From assembly GCA_027923505.1 (NCBI GenBank), contig BROI01000013.1, forward strand, positions 372,001-436,000: a DNA stretch of 64,000 bases, given 5' to 3'. How positions within the stretch are numbered: the stretch's first letter is position 1; every line of letters starts with the position of its first letter. Positions 61,505 through 64,000 of the stretch are shown here, in pieces. The translations under genes and the position numbers were made by a program. Source of the DNA: Mayamaea pseudoterrestris (Eukaryota; Bacillariophyta; Bacillariophyceae; Sellaphorales; Sellaphoraceae). The notes beneath the pieces are model-generated. The model did no database searches. It was not told the origin of the DNA and was given only the letters and a program-made list of their open reading frames with translations.

Positions 61505-64000
61505 ACTTCGACTCTCCCTCGCTATCTCGTGCTGGGTTAATTGCGCTGGACAGCTAAGCGATTCTTGATGAAGGAATCACGTGGGAGGCCCTTTGTCAGA
61601 TAGTCTGCTAACTGGTTGGTCGTGTCGACCTTAAGGACTTCAAATTCACCGCGCTTGTAATGGCTCCAGAACCAATGGGGCATGAGACTGCTTTGGAGCA
61701 GCATTGAACCGAGCAGCTTGACTCAAGCAGTTTGATGTCGAATGATTGCATAATGGACGAGTAGCCCCAGTCAGCTTCCGTCAGCGGCCCATGGCGGGGG
61801 ATCCGAGCCGAGAGCCAAGAGACTTGTTGGTGTCAAAGTTGGATTGCAATTAGTCATATTGGCAGACGCAACAATCTTGTCAATCAATCCTGGCTGGGTC
61901 AAGGTAATGGTACCTGCCTTGTCGTCGCGCTCCATTTTAATTCCAAGGTATTCACACAGGGAGTCTTCCTTGGTAAGCTCAAAACCGAGAGCGCGAAGCT
62001 TTTCAATGAAGGCATCGACAAGCTTGGATGTCTTAGCGACAAAGATGGAATCGTCCACAAAGCAACACATCACCAAGTTCTTTCCATAGAACAAACAAGG
62101 ATCAAAGTAGCTTTGTTTCAGACCGAGCTTGATAAGGGCTGCCTTCAAATGCTCAAACCATAGCCGAGGGGCTACAGTCAATCCGTAAAGACTCTTTAGG
62201 AGGCGCAAACACATGCCGGAGCCTTTACTCGTGTGAAAACCTCGAGGGAGATGGATCCACACTGGGTCATGGAGCTCGGCTTGGACAAATGCACTGGCAA
62301 AATCCGTGGAGCAAGCATACCAGTTAAGGTTAAGGGCTAGAATCAACATCAATCGGATGGTCGACCATGCCACAACTGGTGCGTATGTTTCAAAGTCGCC
62401 TTCTTGCAGATCACCTCGAACGCAGTAGCGAGCTTTGTACTTCTTAATTGTCCCATCTGGGGAGCGCCAAAAGTACCTGGAAGAATTTTGGTCTTGGCTT
62501 CCGACTTGGGGACTTCAGTCCATGTGCCTTTGGACTCCAACGATTGAATCTCCTTCTCGGCGGCAGCTTGCCAATGCTTTACATGAGCATGATCAGCCAT
62601 GGCTTGATCCCAAGTTAAAGTATCTGGATCCGATGCAGCAGCCTTGTAGAGGGCTGGAGCAGCAATATTAAAAGCAGCAAAGTAGGAGACGAAACTGGCG
62701 TCACAAACTGACTCGATTTGGGCTCCGGAGGCATCGTAAGAGAGGCGGGACGGCTTCTTAGAGGCACGACTGGAACGACGAGTACTTGGCGTAGCTGTTG
62801 GAGCTGTAGGATTCTCCCTCGGAGACTCATTGTTGGAGACCGAAGATGGCGATGGATCAGCCGGCAGCTCCCTCGGAGGCGAAGATTCTGCTTGCACTTC
62901 AATTGGAAGCTCCCTCGGAGACTCGGGCTCCCTCGCTTGGGCAGGCTCTTGGCTTGGTGCCGACGAAGGCGGCGCTGGCAACTCAGGAGGAGGAGGGACT
63001 TGCAAATCTCGAGGAGGAGCATGGCGCTCAAAAGCATCCCGAACGGCATCCGCTCGAGTGGAGACGGCAGGCTCAGCCTCGAATTCAGCAGAAGCAATGG
63101 CTTCATCTTCATCATCCAATGGGATATACTGAAGAGACGTGTTTCCAAAGAGATTATACCACTCAGTGGAGGCAAAATCCGGCATTTGCGACTCAGTTAC
63201 AGCCACAGTGGCAAACCAATCATCAAAGACGACGTGAAACTGCGGCGTAATGGCGCCCGAGTGCGGATTTAAAACCAAAGGAACGGAGCTAGCATGGGCT
63301 TCACTCATTCCAACAAAGATGCAGCGATGGGACCGCGGCTGCCAGCGGGGCAACTTGTGGCCGTCCGATATCGTTTTATCAAGAACATACACTGGAGACC
63401 CCCAAACGTGTAAGTCATGGAACTTGGAATGGGGCCATCGAGTGCGAGTAAAGATATCTTGGGGAGAAAGGCCGCTCTGTAGATTAGGGACCTTGTTCCA
63501 AAGATACACGGCATGCTTGGTGACCATGGGCCAAAGTGAAACATCGGCGACATCGGGCCAATGGATCTTAGCATGCATCAACATGGCGCGCGAAATAGAC
63601 ATAATGGTCTGTATGCAGCGCTCGGCAATCCCATTATGATGGTGAGCGCCGACTCCAGCAAGCGCACTGACTTGATGGAAAGTTGTAAGATGCTTGGAGA
63701 AGCCTTGTGACGTAAAGGCACCACCATTGTCGGAGAGATACTTGAGGGGAATGACTCCAACATCACGGCAGAACAACTCGAAAGCTTCTTTAGATCTTAA
63801 TGTATCATCCGTATTTAAATGCTGTTGCAGCTCAAGATGAACGTAGCCGGATGCATGATCAACAAACACACAACCGCCAGTGTTCATGGCAGTTTCCTTT
63901 GTCTTGCCACGCGAGGAGAAAAGGCGTCCTTTTGTAGAGCAAACAAAGTGATCAACGGAGATGCGCTGGCCTGGGAGAAGGTTGTCTCGGCGCAAAGCAT
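61277..64000 (-). mobile_element. Ty1/copia-like LTR retroelement (diatom CoDi-like), partial and degraded
   Basis: A fossil element on the minus strand that runs off the window at 64000. The visible parts, in copia order, are an integrase core (about 63995-63200), a Pro/Ser/Glu-rich spacer, reverse transcriptase (about 62600-61830), an RNase H end (about 61690-61540) and a probable LTR. Integrase before reverse transcriptase marks Ty1/copia rather than gypsy. The gag and protease parts would lie beyond the window. The copy is broken, with roughly two interruptions in the visible part, so it is not an intact element. With only one LTR in view its age cannot be judged from LTR divergence; the well-kept protein motifs suggest moderate age. 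Confidence 0.88.

Overview
The window looks like nuclear DNA of a diatom (photosynthetic stramenopile). The evidence is an aureochrome (bZIP joined to a LOV light sensor), three proteins whose N-termini combine a signal peptide with a phenylalanine cleavage motif typical of diatom plastid import, a protein built of helicase-associated (HA) repeats with the short zinc tail common in diatoms, short GT-AG introns of roughly 80-240 bases, and a Ty1/copia-type retroelement. Genes are dense, on both strands, often divergent or convergent with gaps under 300 bases. I do not name a species.

Layout. 1-9.3 kb: the N-terminal part of a DUS2-type tRNA dihydrouridine synthase, a promoter-side array of nine ~42-bp units that each carry an ACGT core, and one very large two-exon gene of unknown function. 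9.5-14.6 kb: two convergent LrgA-LrgB type transporter genes (PLGG1-like) and an aureochrome; bZIP-type TGACGTAC sites lie upstream of the aureochrome and of one transporter. 15-23.1 kb: an ankyrin-like coiled-coil protein, an HA-repeat protein, RNA polymerase III subunit RPC10/C11, an EF-hand adenylate-kinase-like protein and a plastid-type histidine phosphatase. 23.3-30.7 kb: a satellite of about 43 copies of a 169-bp unit holding two inverted repeats, with traces of higher-order duplication. 30.9-46 kb: membrane-anchored cyclophilin, branched-chain acyl-CoA dehydrogenase, SDA1, an SCL-type SR splicing factor, peroxisomal malate synthase, a coiled-coil protein, a retinol-dehydrogenase-like SDR and a RAD5-type helicase/RING protein. 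46-59.6 kb: a plastid ThiE/TenI protein, a divergent kinase, mitochondrial ribosomal proteins mL43 and bL35m (both small and split by introns), two SNARE-like proteins without a membrane anchor (one ending in a CaaX box), BUD22, a sulfotransferase, isopentenyl-diphosphate isomerase and UPF3. 59.6-64 kb: a ~520-bp tandem repeat and the end of a degraded copia-type retroelement that runs off the window.

How the genes may work together. Most are housekeeping genes for ribosome assembly, RNA decay, mitochondrial translation and membrane traffic. A light/photorespiration theme can be inferred: PLGG1-like glycolate/glycerate transporters, a blue-light transcription factor and peroxisomal malate synthase lie within 30 kb, and ACGT-core sites of the aureochrome type occur in the same region. 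This is a hypothesis from position and motifs only. All intron-exon models were made by eye from splice sites and reading frame.
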